Shown piece after piece: positions 35,373 through 44,746 of a DNA stretch of 55,265 nt. Source of the stretch: Gemmatimonadota bacterium (lineage in GTDB: Bacteria > Latescibacterota > UBA2968 > GCA-2709665); assembly GCA_028874335.1 (NCBI GenBank), contig JAPPJY010000054.1, positions 1 to 55,265 of the forward strand. The letters are read 5' to 3'. Within the stretch, counting starts at the first letter, position 1; the number at the start of each line of letters is the position of its first letter. The notes under the pieces were generated by a model. That model was not told the DNA's origin, did not search any database, and saw only the letters and a list, made by a program, of their open reading frames with translations. The translations under genes were made by a program, and so were the position numbers.

Positions 35373-36191
35373 TCACGATATCGTAATCTTCGGCCCGGGT
35401 TGCTCGTGGGCGTCGATCCGGTCCATGATCTTCCGTGCGATGTCGAGAAAGGTCCGGGACTCGTCGGATTCCCCTGCGGCAATCGGGTCGCCTTCGTCGC
35501 CGCCCTTGCGAATGGCCGGCAGGATGGGCAGCCGACCGAGCAGCGGGACGTTGAATGCCTGGGCGATCCGGTCGCCGCCGCCCGTTCCGAAGATCGCAGC
35601 GGATTCGCCGCAGCAGGGACAGATGAAGGCGCTCATGTTTTCCACGGCGCCAAGAACGGGGACGTCAACCTTGCGGAACATTTCGACGCTTCGCGTTACG
35701 TCTTCCAGGGCCACGTCCTGCGGCGTGGTGACGATCACCGCGCCGCTGAGCGGGACGGTCTGTGCGAGCGTGAGTTGCGCGTCTCCGGTTCCGGGAGGAA
35801 GGTCGACGACGAGGAAATCCAGCGCGCCCCACGCCACGTCCGACATGAACTGCTGGATCATCTTGCCCACGATGGGGCCGCGCCAGATCACGGGTGTGTC
35901 CTCTCCGGCGATGAGTCCGAGCGACATCAGCTTCACGCCGTGGTTTTCGAGCGGGATGATCTTGCCGCCCACGGCCCGGGGTTGTTCCGCGGCGCCCAGC
36001 ATCATCGGGACGTTCGGTCCGTAGATGTCGGCGTCGAGCAGACCGACGGCCTGGCCCTGGCGCGCCAGGGCGACGGAGAGGTTCACGCTGACGGTGGTTT
36101 TGCCCACGCCTCCCTTGCCGCTGGAAACGGCCACGATGTGTTCGACGTCGGGAATGGGGCTGGGTTTCGGCATGCCGGGTGGCATTTGCAT
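35373..36191 (-). CDS. mrp: Mrp/ApbC-type Fe-S cluster carrier ATPase
   Basis: P-loop NTPase of the Mrp/NBP35 family, 272 residues, which carries and transfers [4Fe-4S] clusters. The deviant Walker A is SSGKGGVGKTTVSVNL, the switch region DADIYGPNVPMMLG, and the cluster-binding CPCC motif is FICPCCGESAAIFGTGGG. It lacks the N-terminal DUF59 domain of longer Mrp proteins. It lies 53 bp downstream of the cysteine desulfurase gene on the same strand, which would supply sulfur, and upstream of the E1 fusion. Confidence 0.92.
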   Translation of the reverse strand: MQMPPGMPKPSPIPDVEHIVAVSSGKGGVGKTTVSVNLSVALARQGQAVGLLDADIYGPNVPMMLGAAEQPRAVGGKIIPLENHGVKLMSLGLIAGEDTPVIWRGPIVGKMIQQFMSDVAWGALDFLVVDLPPGTGDAQLTLAQTVPLSGAVIVTTPQDVALEDVTRSVEMFRKVDVPVLGAVENMSAFICPCCGESAAIFGTGGGDRIAQAFNVPLLGRLPILPAIRKGGDEGDPIAAGESDESRTFLDIARKIMDRIDAHEQPGPKITIS

Positions 36192-36244
36192 GGGTCCGTT
36201 CCTTGAATGTTGTTTGATAGTCGGGACCTGATTGACGTGTCGAT

Positions 36245-37423
36245 CTAGCTTTTCCGCTTCTTCGGCCCGGAGTAAGGTGAAATGTCGCGCAGGCGTCCGA
36301 CTTCCTCGATGACGCGACCTGCCGCCCGGTCGATTTCGGCTTCGGTGTTGAATCTTCCAATGCCGAACCGGATACTGCTCTCGGCAAGGCGGTTCGGCAC
36401 CCCCAGCGCGCGCAGTACGTAAGAGGGCTCCAGCGAGGCCGACGTGCAGGCGGAGCCGGACGAAAGCGCGATTTCCTCCAGGCCCACCATCAGGCTCTCG
36501 CCGTCCGCGCCTTCGAAGCTCACGTTCAGGTTGCCGTCCAGGCGCTTCTCCGGATGTCCGTTGAGATGGATATCGTCCACGTTGTCGAACAGACGGGTTT
36601 TCAGCCGCTCGCGCAACCCCCGGAGCCGGGCGCCTTCAGCGGCCATTTCCGCTCCCGCAAGTTCGCAGGCCGCCCCCATACCCACGATGCCGGGAACATT
36701 GAGCGTGCCCGAGCGCATGCCGCGTTCGTGACCCCCTCCGTCGATTTCCGCCACGAGGCGGACCCGCGGCCGGCTGCGAACGTACAGTGCGCCGACGCCC
36801 TTGGGTCCGTACAGTTTGTGGGCGGAAATCGAGAGCATGTCGATGCCCAGAGCCTGCACGTCGATGGTCAGCTTGCCGACGGCCTGAGCGGCGTCGCAGT
36901 GGAAGAGGACCTTGCGTTCCCCGCAGACGGCTCCGATTTCGTCCAGCGGCTGCATGGTACCGATTTCATTGTTGGCCGCCATGATGGAAACGAGCAGGGT
37001 GTCTTCACGGATCGCGTCCGAAACGGCTGCCGGCTCGACCTGTCCATAGGGGTCCACGGGAAGGACGGTAACGTCGAAACCACGCCGTTGGAGCGCTTTG
37101 CACGAATCCAGGACGGCGTGGTGTTCCGTAACCTGGGTAATGAAGTGTCCGCCCCTGTCCCGGCGCAACGCGGCCACGCCCTTTATGGCCAGGTTGTCCG
37201 ACTCCGTCGCGCCGCTGGTAAAGATGATCTCCCTCGCGTCCGCATGGATCAGCTCCGCGATTTGTTCCCGGGCCCGGTCCACCGCGCCTTCGGCGGCCCA
37301 TCCGAAGCTGTGGGTACGGCTGGCCGCGTTGCCGAAATCCTCCTTGAAAAAGGGCAGCATGGCGTCCAGGACCCTGGGGTCGACGGGTGTGGTGGCCTGG
37401 TTGTCGAGATATATGTGTGTCAT
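36245..37423 (-). CDS. iscS: Cysteine desulfurase, NifS/IscS class
   Basis: PLP enzyme of 392 residues that removes sulfur from cysteine as a persulfide. Start ATG 37423 gives the standard [20 protein letters not shown]; the longer frame runs into repeats. PLP lysine lies in [12 protein letters not shown], the PLP-stacking His in TEHHAVLD, and the persulfide Cys in the class I loop [14 protein letters not shown]. The C-terminal ends in a basic RKS stretch. No iscU or nifU is adjacent. Likely sulfur donor for Mrp clusters and for the sulfur carrier pathway. Confidence 0.95.
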   Translation of the reverse strand: MTHIYLDNQATTPVDPRVLDAMLPFFKEDFGNAASRTHSFGWAAEGAVDRAREQIAELIHADAREIIFTSGATESDNLAIKGVAALRRDRGGHFITQVTEHHAVLDSCKALQRRGFDVTVLPVDPYGQVEPAAVSDAIREDTLLVSIMAANNEIGTMQPLDEIGAVCGERKVLFHCDAAQAVGKLTIDVQALGIDMLSISAHKLYGPKGVGALYVRSRPRVRLVAEIDGGGHERGMRSGTLNVPGIVGMGAACELAGAEMAAEGARLRGLRERLKTRLFDNVDDIHLNGHPEKRLDGNLNVSFEGADGESLMVGLEEIALSSGSACTSASLEPSYVLRALGVPNRLAESSIRFGIGRFNTEAEIDRAAGRVIEEVGRLRDISPYSGPKKRKS

Positions 37424-37491
37424 ATCAAGAAACGGGAAAAAGGAAAAAGGATGAAGGAGAAAGGATGAAGGTAGAAGAAATGCCGGTGGTT

Positions 37492-37585
37492 GGGCACCCA
37501 CAAGGGGCGCCCCTACTTCGTCGCGACCCCTGAGCGTTCGATTCGTGGATCTCTGAATATGTAGGGGCGCCCCTTGTGGGTGCCC
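37492..37585. repeat. Inverted repeat pair, TAGGGGCGCCCC type
   Basis: Perfect 25-bp arms (37492-37516 and 37561-37585; core GTAGGGGCGCCCCTTGTGGG) enclose 44 bp, between ftsY and the desulfurase gene. Same architecture as the pair at 13616-13719 but with a different arm centre; a single arm recurs at 45610-45634. Confidence 0.85.
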
Positions 37586-37596
37586 GCCTTTCCGCT

Positions 37597-38529
37597 TCAT
37601 TCCCCTTCGAACAATGCCGTGACGAAGGCTTCCGGTTCGAAGTCACTGAGATCGTCCTCGCCTTCGCCCAGGCCAACCATGCTGACGGGGAGGCCGAGTT
37701 CGTCGGCGATCGCAATGATAACGCCGCCTCTGGCGGTACCGTCCAGTTTCGCCAGAACAAGGCCGGTAACGCCGATGTCCGCGTGAAACTGCCGGGCCTG
37801 CGCAACGGCGTTCTGTCCGGTCGTCGCGTCCAGGACCAGCAGGGTTTCGTGAGGCGCGCCCGGCAGGCACTTTCCGAGGACGCGCCGGATCTTCTTGAGT
37901 TCCTCCATCAGATTGACGCTCGTGTGCAGGCGCCCCGCGGTGTCGATAATGACGACGTCCACGTCACGGGACCGGGCGGCGGCAATGGCGTCGAAGGCCA
38001 CCGAGGCGGCGTCCGCGCCGGTCCTGTGGCGAACGATGTCCGCGCCCGAACGGTCGGACCAGATCGATAGCTGGTCGATCGCGGCGGCCCGGAAGGTGTC
38101 GCAGGCGGCCAGGAGTACCCGCTTTCCGCGCGCGCCGTACCGGCAGGCCAGCTTACCGATTGTCGTCGTCTTGCCCGATCCGTTGACACCGGCGACCAGG
38201 ATGACGTGGGGTCTGGCGCCGGGAGGCTCACGGTTCGGGGGCTGGGCGGCGCTGAGGATCTCCAGCAGTTCGTCAGCCAGCCGCGCTCGCACCCAGTCTT
38301 CGGTCCGATCGGGCGCCGGCCCGTCTTGCAGGCGCTCGCGAAGCCGGTCGATGATCCGCAGCGTCGCGTTGACGCCCACGTCGGCCCGGATCAGGATTTC
38401 TTCGATCTCCTCGAGGGTTTCCTCATCCAGTCCGGGGCTGCGCCGCAGGACCTCGTTGATCTTTCCGGACAGGCCCTCCCGGGTCTTTGAGAGGCCCTGT
38501 TTGAATTTCTGGAGGAAATTTCCGAGCAT
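37597..38529 (-). CDS. ftsY: Signal recognition particle receptor FtsY
   Basis: GTPase that docks SRP-ribosome complexes at the membrane; 310 residues, the NG core without a long acidic N-terminal domain. N domain: [24 protein letters not shown] and [11 protein letters not shown] domain: G1 [26 protein letters not shown] insertion box, [16 protein letters not shown], and G4 [10 protein letters not shown], where family members mostly have TKLDGTAKGG. ATG 38529 gives the usual start; the frame is open to 38595 (MAVHG). Ribosome binding site weak. Confidence 0.95.
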   Translation of the reverse strand: MLGNFLQKFKQGLSKTREGLSGKINEVLRRSPGLDEETLEEIEEILIRADVGVNATLRIIDRLRERLQDGPAPDRTEDWVRARLADELLEILSAAQPPNREPPGARPHVILVAGVNGSGKTTTIGKLACRYGARGKRVLLAACDTFRAAAIDQLSIWSDRSGADIVRHRTGADAASVAFDAIAAARSRDVDVVIIDTAGRLHTSVNLMEELKKIRRVLGKCLPGAPHETLLVLDATTGQNAVAQARQFHADIGVTGLVLAKLDGTARGGVIIAIADELGLPVSMVGLGEGEDDLSDFEPEAFVTALFEGE

Positions 38530-38640
38530 GCTGCCGCCGGCTTCTCGCGTGGCGCGCGGATTCGCCCCGTGAACGGCCATAATCAGAAGGGGCACGGCGC
38601 GCCGTGCCCCAGTGCGGACTGCTACCGTCGCGGTCCGCCT

Positions 38641-39546
38641 TCAGTATGACGTTTCTCTGAGGAGGTCCAGGATGCGCTCCAGGTCGTCGTCCGTATAGAA
38701 CTCGATTTCGATTTTTCCCTTTTTGCCCCGGCGATTGATATTCACCCCTGTCCCGAACCGGCGCTGCAGGTCTTCCTCGAGCGACAGGACCTGAGGGTCT
38801 TTGGCGCGGGGCAATGGTCCGGAGGGCTCACGGCGCCCCTCTCTACCGGCCTTGACAAGGCGTTCGACCTGCCTGACGGAGAGGCCGTCCGATATGATTT
38901 TCCCGCAGAGATTCGCCTGCAGCCGGTCGTCTTCCAGGCCCAGCAGCGCGCGCGCGTGGCCCATGGAGATCTTTTTTTCCTGCAGTGCGTTTCTGACTTC
39001 CTCCGCCAGGTGTAGAAGCCGCAGCGTATTGGTCACGGTGGACCTGTTCTTGCCGACTTTCTGCGCCACCTCTTCCTGGGTCAGGAAGCAGGTTTCCATC
39101 AGGGCCCTGTAGGCCCTGGCTTCTTCAATCGGATTCAGGTCTTCCCGCTGCACGTTTTCGATGAGCGAGATTTCCATCATCTCCTGGTCGGAACCCACGT
39201 CAAGCAGGATGGCGGGCACGGACTCCAGACCTGCTTCTTTCGCGGCGCGGAGACGCCGCTCGCCCGCGATGAGTTGATATCCGGTCCCGTCGCGCCGAAC
39301 AACGACGGGTTGGATGACCCCTTTTTCCCGGATCGAGTCCGCCAGTTCCCGGACGGCTTCCGGATCGAACGCCTCCCGGGGCTGGTGCGTATTTGGCCGG
39401 AGGTCTTCAACCGCGACGTCGAGTACACCCGCCCCCGGATGGCTTTCGCCCGTTGCCGCCGGTCCCGCGGTCTGTTCCAGCGGCGATTCATCGGCGCCGG
39501 GAATCAGGGCGCCGAGGCCCCTTCCGAGGGCCTTACGCTTGGCCAT
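38641..39546 (-). CDS. parB: Chromosome partitioning protein ParB
   Basis: CTP-dependent parS-binding clamp, 301 residues. N-terminal MAKRKALGRGLGALIPG contains the ParA-stimulating Lys/Arg segment; the CTPase/ParB box has RPNTHQPREAFDPEAVRELADSI and the GERRLRAAKEAG motif; the helix-turn-helix is LTQEEVAQKVGKNRSTVTNTLRLL; the C-terminal dimerisation domain ends in LERILDLLRETSY. The start overlaps the parA stop by 14 bp, so the pair is coupled. No parS (TGTTTCACGTGAAACA-like) was seen in the window. Confidence 0.96.
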   Translation of the reverse strand: MAKRKALGRGLGALIPGADESPLEQTAGPAATGESHPGAGVLDVAVEDLRPNTHQPREAFDPEAVRELADSIREKGVIQPVVVRRDGTGYQLIAGERRLRAAKEAGLESVPAILLDVGSDQEMMEISLIENVQREDLNPIEEARAYRALMETCFLTQEEVAQKVGKNRSTVTNTLRLLHLAEEVRNALQEKKISMGHARALLGLEDDRLQANLCGKIISDGLSVRQVERLVKAGREGRREPSGPLPRAKDPQVLSLEEDLQRRFGTGVNINRRGKKGKIEIEFYTDDDLERILDLLRETSY

Positions 39547-40300
39547 GGTCGATAACCTCCCCGGCCAGGCTCATGTAGTTCCGGGCACCCGGCGACATAA
39601 TGTCGTACAGGATGATGGGCTTGCCAAAACTTGGCGCTTCGCCGAGTTTGACGTTGCGGCCGATGATGGTGTTGTAGACGCGGTCTCCGAAGTGATGACG
39701 GGCTTCGTCCACGACCTGCCTGGAGAGATTGAGCCGCGTGTCGAACATCGTGAGCAGTACGCCTTCAATTCTGAGCGGGGGATTAAGATGGCGCTGGACC
39801 AGCCGAAGGGTATTCAACAGCTTTCCCACACCCTCCAGCGCGTAATATTCGCACTGTATCGGAATTAGGACGGATCCTGCGGCGGTGAGTGCGTTGAGGG
39901 TGAGCAGCCCGAGGGACGGCGGGCAATCGATCAGCAGGAATTCGTAGCTTTCGCCAGCCTTCTCCAGCGCAACCCTGAGCCGGTGTTCCCGGGCGCCAAG
40001 GTTCACCATCTCGACTTCCGCCCCAGTGAGGCGCACATGCGAAGGGGCCACGTTCAGGTAGGGAATCTCGGTTTCCCTGGTGATGTCGGCAAGCGGGTGC
40101 TCCTGAACGAGAACCTCGTAGATACTGGGGTCCTCCTGATTCACTGATACGCCGAAACTGCTGGTGGCGTTCGACTGCGGGTCGAGGTCTACGAGAAGGG
40201 TTTTCTTTTCCGCGGCCGCCAGGCAGGCGGAAAGGTTGACCGCTGTCGTGGTCTTTCCAACGCCGCCCTTCTGGTTGGCAATGGCAATGATTCTTGGCAT
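39533..40300 (-). CDS. parA: Chromosome partitioning ATPase ParA/Soj
   Basis: Walker-type ATPase of 255 residues driving origin segregation. Deviant Walker A KGGVGKTTTAVNLSACLAAA, switch DLDPQSNATSSFG, and IDCPPSLGLLTLNAL. Lacks an N-terminal DNA-binding domain, so it is the chromosomal type. Chromosomal parAB normally lies near oriC, but no oriC-associated gene such as dnaA, mnmG or rsmG is in the window. Spacing and strand indicate co-transcription with parB. Confidence 0.96.
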   Translation of the reverse strand: MPRIIAIANQKGGVGKTTTAVNLSACLAAAEKKTLLVDLDPQSNATSSFGVSVNQEDPSIYEVLVQEHPLADITRETEIPYLNVAPSHVRLTGAEVEMVNLGAREHRLRVALEKAGESYEFLLIDCPPSLGLLTLNALTAAGSVLIPIQCEYYALEGVGKLLNTLRLVQRHLNPPLRIEGVLLTMFDTRLNLSRQVVDEARHHFGDRVYNTIIGRNVKLGEAPSFGKPIILYDIMSPGARNYMSLAGEVIDHGQA

Positions 40301-40345
40301 AAATGGAAAACCCTGTGCGGCGTCGCGCCCCGTCCGGCCGATTGG

Positions 40346-43000
40346 CTAATCGATGGCGGCCTGGGCGGCGGCCAGACGGGCGATGGGCACCCTGTAAGGC
40401 GAGCAGGAGACGTAGTCGAGGCCGACGTCGTGACAGAACTTCACGGAGTCAGGATCGCCGCCGTGTTCGCCGCAAATGCCCACTTTCAGCGTGCTGCGCG
40501 TCGACCGTCCCCGTTCGGTCCCGATGATCACCAGCTGTCCCACGCCCTCCTGGTCCATGCTGAGGAAGGGATCCTGTTCGAGGACGCCCTGTTCGATGTA
40601 GGCGGGAAGGAATTTGCCGGCGTCGTCGCGGGAAAAACCGAAAGTCATCTGGGTGAGGTCATTCGTGCCAAAGCTGAAGAACTCGGCGGATTCCGCAATG
40701 GCGTCGGCCACGAGGGCAGCGCGGGGGACCTCGACCATGGTGCCGACGAGATAGTCGATTTTGATCCTGCCCCCGCCCATGACCTCGCCGGCGACGCGGT
40801 CGACGATCTTTCTGAGTTCGGTGAACTCCTTGACGGCGCCCACGAGGGGGATCATGATCTCGGGAATGACTTTGATCCGCCGCCTGCGCACGTTCACGGC
40901 CGCTTCGAAAATGGCGCGCGCCTGCATCTCGTAGATTTCCGGATAGGTGACACCCAGACGGCAGCCGCGATGCCCCAGCATGGGGTTGAATTCATGCAGG
41001 CTGTCTACTTTCTTGCGAATCGTGCCCAGCGGGACCCCCATCTGCCGCGCCATTTCCCGCTGCTGTTCGCGCTCGTGGGGCAGGAACTCGTGCAGAGGCG
41101 GGTCCAGCAGACGGATGGTAACGGGAAACCCCCTCATGGCCCTGAAGATGCCTTCGAAGTCTTCGCGCTGTATCGGCAGGAGCTTGTCCAGGGCCTTTCT
41201 TCTTCCCGATTCATCCGCGGCGAGGATCATTTCCCGTACTGCCAAAATGCGGTCGCCTTCAAAGAACATGTGCTCTGTGCGGCAGAGCCCGATTCCCTCA
41301 GCGCCAAACTTCCTTGCGATTTCCGAATCCTGCGGCGTATCCGCGTTGGTGCGTACATCCAGCTGTTTGATCTCTTCCGCCCATCTCATGATGGTATTGA
41401 AGTTTCCGGACAACTTCGGACTCAGCGTGGGCACGCGGCCCAGCATCACTTCACCCGTGGAACCGTCGAGAGAGATCCAGTCGCCCGCCTTGACCGTTGT
41501 GCCATGGACCTCGAACAGGTCGCTGTTGTAATCGATTGTGATTGCTCCGCAGCCGGCCACGCAGCATTTTCCCATCCCCCGCGCCACCACGGCGGCGTGA
41601 CTGGTCTGGCCGCCGCGGGCCGTCAGGATGCCCCTGGCGGCGTTCATCCCCCCGATGTCTTCGGGCGATGTCTCGAGGCGGACGAGGATGACCTCTTCGC
41701 CGTCATCGGCCATCGTCTCGGCATCGTCTGCCGTGAAAACCGCTCTGCCCGATGCCGCTCCGGGTGAAGCCGGAAGGCCGGTCGCCAGGACTTCGCGCGG
41801 CGCGTCGGGATCGAAGGTGGGATGCAGGAGGTGGTCGAGCTGGGCCGGATCGATTCGGACGATGGCTTCGTCCCTGGTAATCAGACCCTCTTTCACCATG
41901 TCTACCGCTATCTTCAGCGCAGACGCCGCGGTGCGCTTGCCCGTTCGGGTCTGCAGCATCCAGAGCTCACCTTTCTGGACGGTAAACTCGATGTCCTGCA
42001 TCTCGCGATAGTGCAGTTCCAGTTTCTTATAAATCTCTTCGAGGGTCCTGTAGGCGTGTGGCAGTTGTCGTCTCATCTTTGCGACCGGCTCAGGCGTCCG
42101 GACCCCCGCCACGACGTCTTCACCCTGTGCGTTGACCAGGTATTCGCCGTAGAACTTTTTCGCGCCGGTCGACGGGTCGCGGGTAAATGCCACCCCAGTC
42201 GCACAGTCGTCGCCCATATTGCCGTAAACCATGGATTGCACGTTGACGGCGGTTCCCCAGTTGTGGGGAATGTCGTTTATGTTCCGATATACGATCGCGC
42301 GGTGGCCGTTCCATGAGTCGAATACGGCGTTTACGCTTCCCCACAACTGCTCCATGGGGCTCTCGGGGAATGACCGGCCGGCGCGATTTCTGACAATATC
42401 CTTGAAAACGTCAACGAGTTCGCGAAGATCATTGGACGTAAGGTCGGTATCCAGCGTGATGCCCCGCCTGGCCTTTACGCTGTCGATTGCGACCTCGAAG
42501 GGATCGTGTTCACGGTCTTCGGGCTGTATACCCATCACAACGTCGCCGTATGTCTGGATGAAGCGGCGGTACACGTCCCAGACAAAGCGTTCGTTTCCCG
42601 ATTTTTCAATCAGCCCGGCGGCGATCTCGTCGTTCAGACCGAGGTTGAGCACGGTCTCCATCATTCCGGGCATGGAAACGCGGGCGCCGGACCGGACGGA
42701 AACGAGCAACGGATTAACCGGATCTCCAAACCGCCCGCCCATGGCCTGCTCAACCTTTCCGATATTCTCTACGACCTGGCTCTTGAGCGTTTCGGGGTGG
42801 TTCTTTTCGTGGCCGTAATAGAAGGTGCAGACGTCCGTGGTAATGGTGAAGCCGGCGGGGACGGGGATCCCAATGAGCGACATTTCTGCAAGGTTTGCGC
42901 CTTTCCCGCCCAGCAAGTTGCGCTGGTGGCCGTCGCCGTCGGCTTCTCCGCCGCCAAAGAAATAGACGTACTTCTCGGTTTTCGAAAGCTGCTCCGACAT
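40346..43000 (-). CDS. ppdK: Pyruvate, phosphate dikinase
   Basis: Interconverts pyruvate, ATP and phosphate with phosphoenolpyruvate, AMP and pyrophosphate. At 884 residues it is standard size. Order: N-terminal ATP-grasp domain (KYVYFFGGGEADG, LLGGKGANLAEM), swivelling phospho-histidine domain with GGQTSHAAVVARGMGKCCVAG, and PEP/pyruvate barrel with the C-terminal Cys in GICGEHGGDPDSVKFCH. ATG 43000 fits the usual N-terminus. The HlyD gene ends 20 bp upstream on the same strand. The reaction suggests pyrophosphate-linked glycolysis or gluconeogenesis. Confidence 0.97.
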   Translation of the reverse strand: MSEQLSKTEKYVYFFGGGEADGDGHQRNLLGGKGANLAEMSLIGIPVPAGFTITTDVCTFYYGHEKNHPETLKSQVVENIGKVEQAMGGRFGDPVNPLLVSVRSGARVSMPGMMETVLNLGLNDEIAAGLIEKSGNERFVWDVYRRFIQTYGDVVMGIQPEDREHDPFEVAIDSVKARRGITLDTDLTSNDLRELVDVFKDIVRNRAGRSFPESPMEQLWGSVNAVFDSWNGHRAIVYRNINDIPHNWGTAVNVQSMVYGNMGDDCATGVAFTRDPSTGAKKFYGEYLVNAQGEDVVAGVRTPEPVAKMRRQLPHAYRTLEEIYKKLELHYREMQDIEFTVQKGELWMLQTRTGKRTAASALKIAVDMVKEGLITRDEAIVRIDPAQLDHLLHPTFDPDAPREVLATGLPASPGAASGRAVFTADDAETMADDGEEVILVRLETSPEDIGGMNAARGILTARGGQTSHAAVVARGMGKCCVAGCGAITIDYNSDLFEVHGTTVKAGDWISLDGSTGEVMLGRVPTLSPKLSGNFNTIMRWAEEIKQLDVRTNADTPQDSEIARKFGAEGIGLCRTEHMFFEGDRILAVREMILAADESGRRKALDKLLPIQREDFEGIFRAMRGFPVTIRLLDPPLHEFLPHEREQQREMARQMGVPLGTIRKKVDSLHEFNPMLGHRGCRLGVTYPEIYEMQARAIFEAAVNVRRRRIKVIPEIMIPLVGAVKEFTELRKIVDRVAGEVMGGGRIKIDYLVGTMVEVPRAALVADAIAESAEFFSFGTNDLTQMTFGFSRDDAGKFLPAYIEQGVLEQDPFLSMDQEGVGQLVIIGTERGRSTRSTLKVGICGEHGGDPDSVKFCHDVGLDYVSCSPYRVPIARLAAAQAAID

Positions 43001-43020
43001 GTTGTTCCTCTTGTTGACTG

Positions 43021-44253
43021 TTAGGGATTCCGATCCTGTGTCGTTCCACGGCTCGAATCGACCGAACTGGAACTCAAGGATGACGTCGTGATCAGCGTGT
43101 CCGTCGCAGATTGAGGCGTCGGGAGAGACTGCGCCTGGTTGTTTCCGGCCGAATGGAGTTCCGCGCGACTGGCCCGGACAACGTCGCGGTCTTCGATATT
43201 CAGCAGGGTTTTGAGGATGCTTCGCCGTCCCACGATAATGCGCAGGTCCGCGGTGGAGCCGTATTTGAGCGGCAACGGGGTTTCCAGAATGCGAATTTCC
43301 AACTCGAAGGTGCGGACGCCGCCGCCGTGTACCGCGTATCCGTTGAACCTGGAGACTTCGCCGGCGCCGACGAATTCCTCACGGTCGGTGAAGAGATTGC
43401 TGAGGATTTCGACGGGGTGTCCAAGCCGGATCTTCCAGGCGTTGGTTTCAGGAACCCACGCGTCGATCGTATCGTCCCCGCCGTCGCCGGCGATGATGAG
43501 TACGATCTGGCCCTGTTCGGCAAGCATGCCGGGATGGAGGTCCTGCCTGGCCACAATCCCGCTGACGGGTGACCTCATGGTCGTCAATTCGAGGCCTTCA
43601 CGGGCGCCCTCGAGGCTGCTGCGGGCTTTTGCGAGCGCTGCGCGAGCCTGGCGGACCTCGGCCGTCGCCTGTCTGAGTTCGGCGGGCGACGCCCCGCGCC
43701 GGGTGAGGTTGTGTTCCTCGGTTGCAACCTTAAGGTTGGATTCCGCGAGTTGCTGGTTGGTCCTGGCGCGTTCCAGTTCCTCGAGGCTCCACAGCCGTTC
43801 GCCGAAGTAGAGCGTTTCGGCGCGCTTGAGTTCCTGCTTGCGGGCCTTCAGCGCAATTCGCGCCTGTTCGACTCTGGATTCCGCGATTTTTAACGCTTCG
43901 GCCGTGGGTTTTTCCTTCAACAGCGCGAGATTGGCCCGAGCGTGTTCCAGATTGGCTTCACCGCGCTGGACCTCCTTCCCGGCAGCTTCGGCGGCGGAAA
44001 GAAGGTCGCCATTGTAGAGCTGGACCACCGGCTGCCCCGCCTTTACCGGCTGTCCGGCCTCGATGTGGACGGCTTCGATGACTCGCTTCAGCGGTGAGTC
44101 GATATAAATCTTCGTCCCGGGCTCGACAATACCCTGGGCGATGACCACGTCGTCAATTTCAATCAGCGACAGAGTAAGAATAACAGCCGCCAGCACACCC
44201 CCAACCCACAGCATCCACTTCAACACGCGGTGCCTGCGTCGCCTGCGCATCAT
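43021..44253 (-). CDS. HlyD-family membrane fusion (periplasmic adaptor) protein
   Basis: Adaptor of 410 residues. A basic N-terminus (MMRRRRRHRVLKWMLW) leads into one membrane anchor, then the first lipoyl half (VIAQGIVEPGTKIYIDSPLKRVIEAVHIEAGQPVKAG), a long coiled-coil hairpin (about 75-205, LEHARANLALLKEKPTAEAL and RQATAEVRQARAALAKARSSLEG), the second lipoyl half (LTTMRSPVSGIVARQDLHPG) and a beta-barrel. It would bridge an inner-membrane transporter to an outer-membrane channel, but neither partner is encoded nearby. A long Ser/Thr-rich tail follows residue 375. Confidence 0.85.
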   Translation of the reverse strand: MMRRRRRHRVLKWMLWVGGVLAAVILTLSLIEIDDVVIAQGIVEPGTKIYIDSPLKRVIEAVHIEAGQPVKAGQPVVQLYNGDLLSAAEAAGKEVQRGEANLEHARANLALLKEKPTAEALKIAESRVEQARIALKARKQELKRAETLYFGERLWSLEELERARTNQQLAESNLKVATEEHNLTRRGASPAELRQATAEVRQARAALAKARSSLEGAREGLELTTMRSPVSGIVARQDLHPGMLAEQGQIVLIIAGDGGDDTIDAWVPETNAWKIRLGHPVEILSNLFTDREEFVGAGEVSRFNGYAVHGGGVRTFELEIRILETPLPLKYGSTADLRIIVGRRSILKTLLNIEDRDVVRASRAELHSAGNNQAQSLPTPQSATDTLITTSSLSSSSVDSSRGTTQDRNP

Positions 44254-44270
44254 TACGTAAACCCTTTTTC

Positions 44271-44299
44271 TTGACAGGGGAGAATTGCTTGTCTATATT
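44271..44299 (+). promoter_or_regulatory. Strong sigma-70-type promoter for tRNA-Lys
   Basis: TTGACA (44271-44276), exactly 17 bp, then TATATT (44294-44299). Predicted start near 44306, about 48 bp before the tRNA. It lies between the divergent HlyD gene and the tRNA. Confidence 0.85.
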
Positions 44300-44353
44300 C
44301 ATCACTTTGCCCGATCGCGTACTGGTTTTCGCAGTCTGATCCGGGAATGGAAT

Positions 44354-44425
44354 GGGCCCGTAGCTCAGGGGTAGAGCAGCGGCCTTTTAAGCCGTTGGTC
44401 GAAGGTTCAAATCCTTCCGGGCTCA
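44354..44425 (+). tRNA. tRNA-Lys (anticodon UUU)
   Basis: A 72-nt cloverleaf. Acceptor GGGCCCG pairs with CGGGCTC (one G-U), discriminator A; D arm GCTCAGGGGTAGAGC; anticodon loop CTTTTAA gives UUU; T arm GAAGGTTCAAATCCTTC. CCA is not encoded. Confidence 0.96.
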
Positions 44426-44464
44426 TTTAAATTTCTAAAAATAAAGTACTTGCATTATAAAACG

Positions 44465-44497
44465 GCCCGGATCGCAACCGATCGGGCTTTTTTGTTT
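44465..44497 (+). terminator. Intrinsic terminator after tRNA-Lys
   Basis: GCCCGGATCG pairs with CGATCGGGC around a CAAC loop with one bulged G, followed by six T. Confidence 0.85.
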
Positions 44498-44668
44498 CCT
44501 GCACCGGACGGTTCCGCGATGCTGCGAAACGCCAGCGATATTTAGTCCCGTAAATTATCATATCACGTTCCAAAAGTCAAGGCGATTTCAGGCTGAGATA
44601 CGGGTGTCAGCGGCCGCCCATTGGGGGTGAACCGGCTCTCAGGAGTACCGGAATTATTCAGAAATCAC

Positions 44669-44697
44669 TTGACAAGGCCGATTGATTTCATTATTCT
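44669..44697 (+). promoter_or_regulatory. Sigma-70-type promoter of cysH
   Basis: TTGACA (44669-44674), a 17-bp spacer and TATTCT (44692-44697). Start would be near 44704, giving a leader of about 43 nt. Confidence 0.75.
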
Positions 44698-44746
44698 TGA
44701 CTAACTTGATCAACAATATTGTAAATTATGGCGGTAGAGGATTTGC

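Larger units (their letters stand above)
44426..44746. other. Intergenic region between tRNA and cysH
   Basis: Holds the tRNA terminator (44465-44497) and the cysH promoter (44669-44697). The 170 bp between them have no feature I can support. Confidence 0.5.

Noticed and set aside
38641..40300. parS site near parAB
   Set aside because: No TGTTTCACGTGAAACA-like palindrome was found by eye in this part or its surroundings; an exact search was not possible.
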